NCBI GenBank assembly: GCA_020026285.1
Contig: JAHHQS010000059.1
Location: 1-22,104, forward strand
Length of the DNA: 22,104 nt
Origin: Parabacteroides sp.
GTDB taxonomy: Bacteria > Bacteroidota > Bacteroidia > Bacteroidales > Tannerellaceae
Reading direction: 5' to 3'
The notes beneath the pieces are model-generated. The model saw only the letters and a list, made by a program, of their open reading frames with translations. It searched no databases and was not told where the DNA came from. Below are positions 21,300 through 22,104 of this stretch, one piece after another. Both the position numbers and the translations under genes were made by a program. The stretch's first letter is position 1, and the number at the start of each line of letters is the position of its first letter.

Positions 21300-22103
21300 T
21301 TATTTACCAGAAAGTTTTTCTTTCAATGCAGCCAACTCTTCGATATCACCTAAAGTAGTTTTTTCTAACTGAGTTGTAACATTGTTATTTTCTTCTTTCT
21401 TGCTGTTGTGTTTAGCTCTCTTTTCAGCAGCAGCTTCTTTCTTAGCAACCTTTTGTTCATCTTCGAATACGCGGCTGTGAGAAAGGATGATTCTCTTAGC
21501 ATCTTTGTTGAATTCGATAACCTTGAATGGTAATTTTTCTTCAACCTGAGCCTGTGAACCGTCTTCCTTAACTAGATGTTTAGGAGTAGCGAAACCTTCA
21601 ACACCATAAGGTAATGTAATAACAGCACCCTTATCCAACATTTCGATGATTGTACCTTCGTGGATTGAACCTACTGTAAAGATAGTTTCGAATACATCCC
21701 AAGGATTTTCTTCCAATTGTTTGTGGCCTAAGCTCAAACGACGGTTTTCTTTGTCGATTTCCAATACCTGAACATCGATTTCTGCACCAATCTGAGTGAA
21801 TTCTGATGGGTGTTTGATTTTCTTAGTCCAAGACAAGTCAGAGATGTGGATCAAACCGTCAACACCTTCTTCGATTTCTACGAATACACCGAAGTTAGTG
21901 AAGTTACGTACTTTAGCTACGTGCTTAGAACCTACAGGATATTTTTCTTCGATAGTTTCCCATGGATCCTGTTTCAGCTGTTTGATACCCAAAGACATCT
22001 TACGTTCTTCACGGTCGAGAGTCAATACTACAGCTTCAACTTCGTCACCTACCTTCATGAAGTCCTGAGCAGAACGCAAGTGCTGTGACCAAGACATTTC
22101 AGA
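21300..22103 (-). CDS. rpsA: 30S ribosomal protein S1, C-terminal part (5' end outside window)
   Basis: The frame is open to the right edge; the residues before the internal Met at 22097 read ...S-E, continuing as 'SEMSWSQHLRSAQDFM', typical of Bacteroidetes S1. Visible are the end of one S1 RNA-binding repeat, a full S1 repeat ('VGSKHVAKVRNFTNFGVFVEI', 'VDGLIHISDLSW') and a further, more diverged S1 repeat ('VGSIHEGTIIEMLDKGAVI'). A Lys/Glu-rich tail follows, ending 'LAALKEKLSGK'. S1 brings mRNA to the 30S subunit, important in a phylum that uses few Shine-Dalgarno sites. About 267 residues are in the window. The product is confident; the gene is incomplete only because the window ends. Confidence 0.94.
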   Translation of the reverse strand, partial: SEMSWSQHLRSAQDFMKVGDEVEAVVLTLDREERKMSLGIKQLKQDPWETIEEKYPVGSKHVAKVRNFTNFGVFVEIEEGVDGLIHISDLSWTKKIKHPSEFTQIGAEIDVQVLEIDKENRRLSLGHKQLEENPWDVFETIFTVGSIHEGTIIEMLDKGAVITLPYGVEGFATPKHLVKEDGSQAQVEEKLPFKVIEFNKDAKRIILSHSRVFEDEQKVAKKEAAAEKRAKHNSKKEENNNVTTQLEKTTLGDIEELAALKEKLSGK

Positions 22104-22104
22104 A

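Overview
The window looks like a chromosome segment of a Bacteroidales gut commensal, most likely Parabacteroides. The reasons are a large secreted protein whose Val-rich C-terminus resembles DUF6383, an Mpi-type serine invertase, Bacteroidetes-type promoter boxes (TAnnTTTG) in front of many genes, few Shine-Dalgarno sequences, and low GC content. The genus is inferred from protein families I recognise, not from a search. No rRNA, tRNA, CRISPR array or insertion sequence is visible.

Layout. Bases 1-2722 (+) hold the 3' part of the large secreted/surface protein gene, closed by a UUCG-loop terminator. About 640 bp of AT-rich non-coding DNA follows, with one further hairpin and several small palindromes, then the Mpi-family invertase (3361-3978, +). 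Next is a queuosine pair, queD-queE (+). Converging on it is a tight minus-strand operon: S8 peptidase, xseA, xseB, ispD (8654 down to 5060). Further minus-strand genes are an Lrp/AsnC regulator and two tandem FKBP-type isomerases, one a lipoprotein and one cytoplasmic. Divergent from the FKBP pair are a sirtuin deacylase and then a three-gene plus-strand unit: an NhaC-type antiporter, a DAACS-type symporter, and an ArsC/LMW-phosphatase-like protein that has lost its catalytic cysteine. A strong hairpin separates this unit from a convergent, exported Tricorn-like S41 protease. Divergent from the protease is a GH29 alpha-L-fucosidase lipoprotein. The window ends with a HAD phosphatase and the 3' part of rpsA, both on the minus strand.

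Most genes are housekeeping or typical gut-commensal functions: tRNA modification, isoprenoid synthesis, DNA repair, protein folding, and glycan and peptide breakdown. The parts that deserve attention are (1) the antiporter/symporter/pseudo-phosphatase operon, where the third gene has Ser in place of the nucleophilic Cys plus a CxC...CxC tail, and the symporter has Gly where acidic-amino-acid transporters have the substrate-binding Arg; and (2) the surface-protein gene next to an Mpi-type invertase, with an AT-rich spacer holding GTAC-centred palindromes. I see no clear-cut new multi-gene defence or mobile system.
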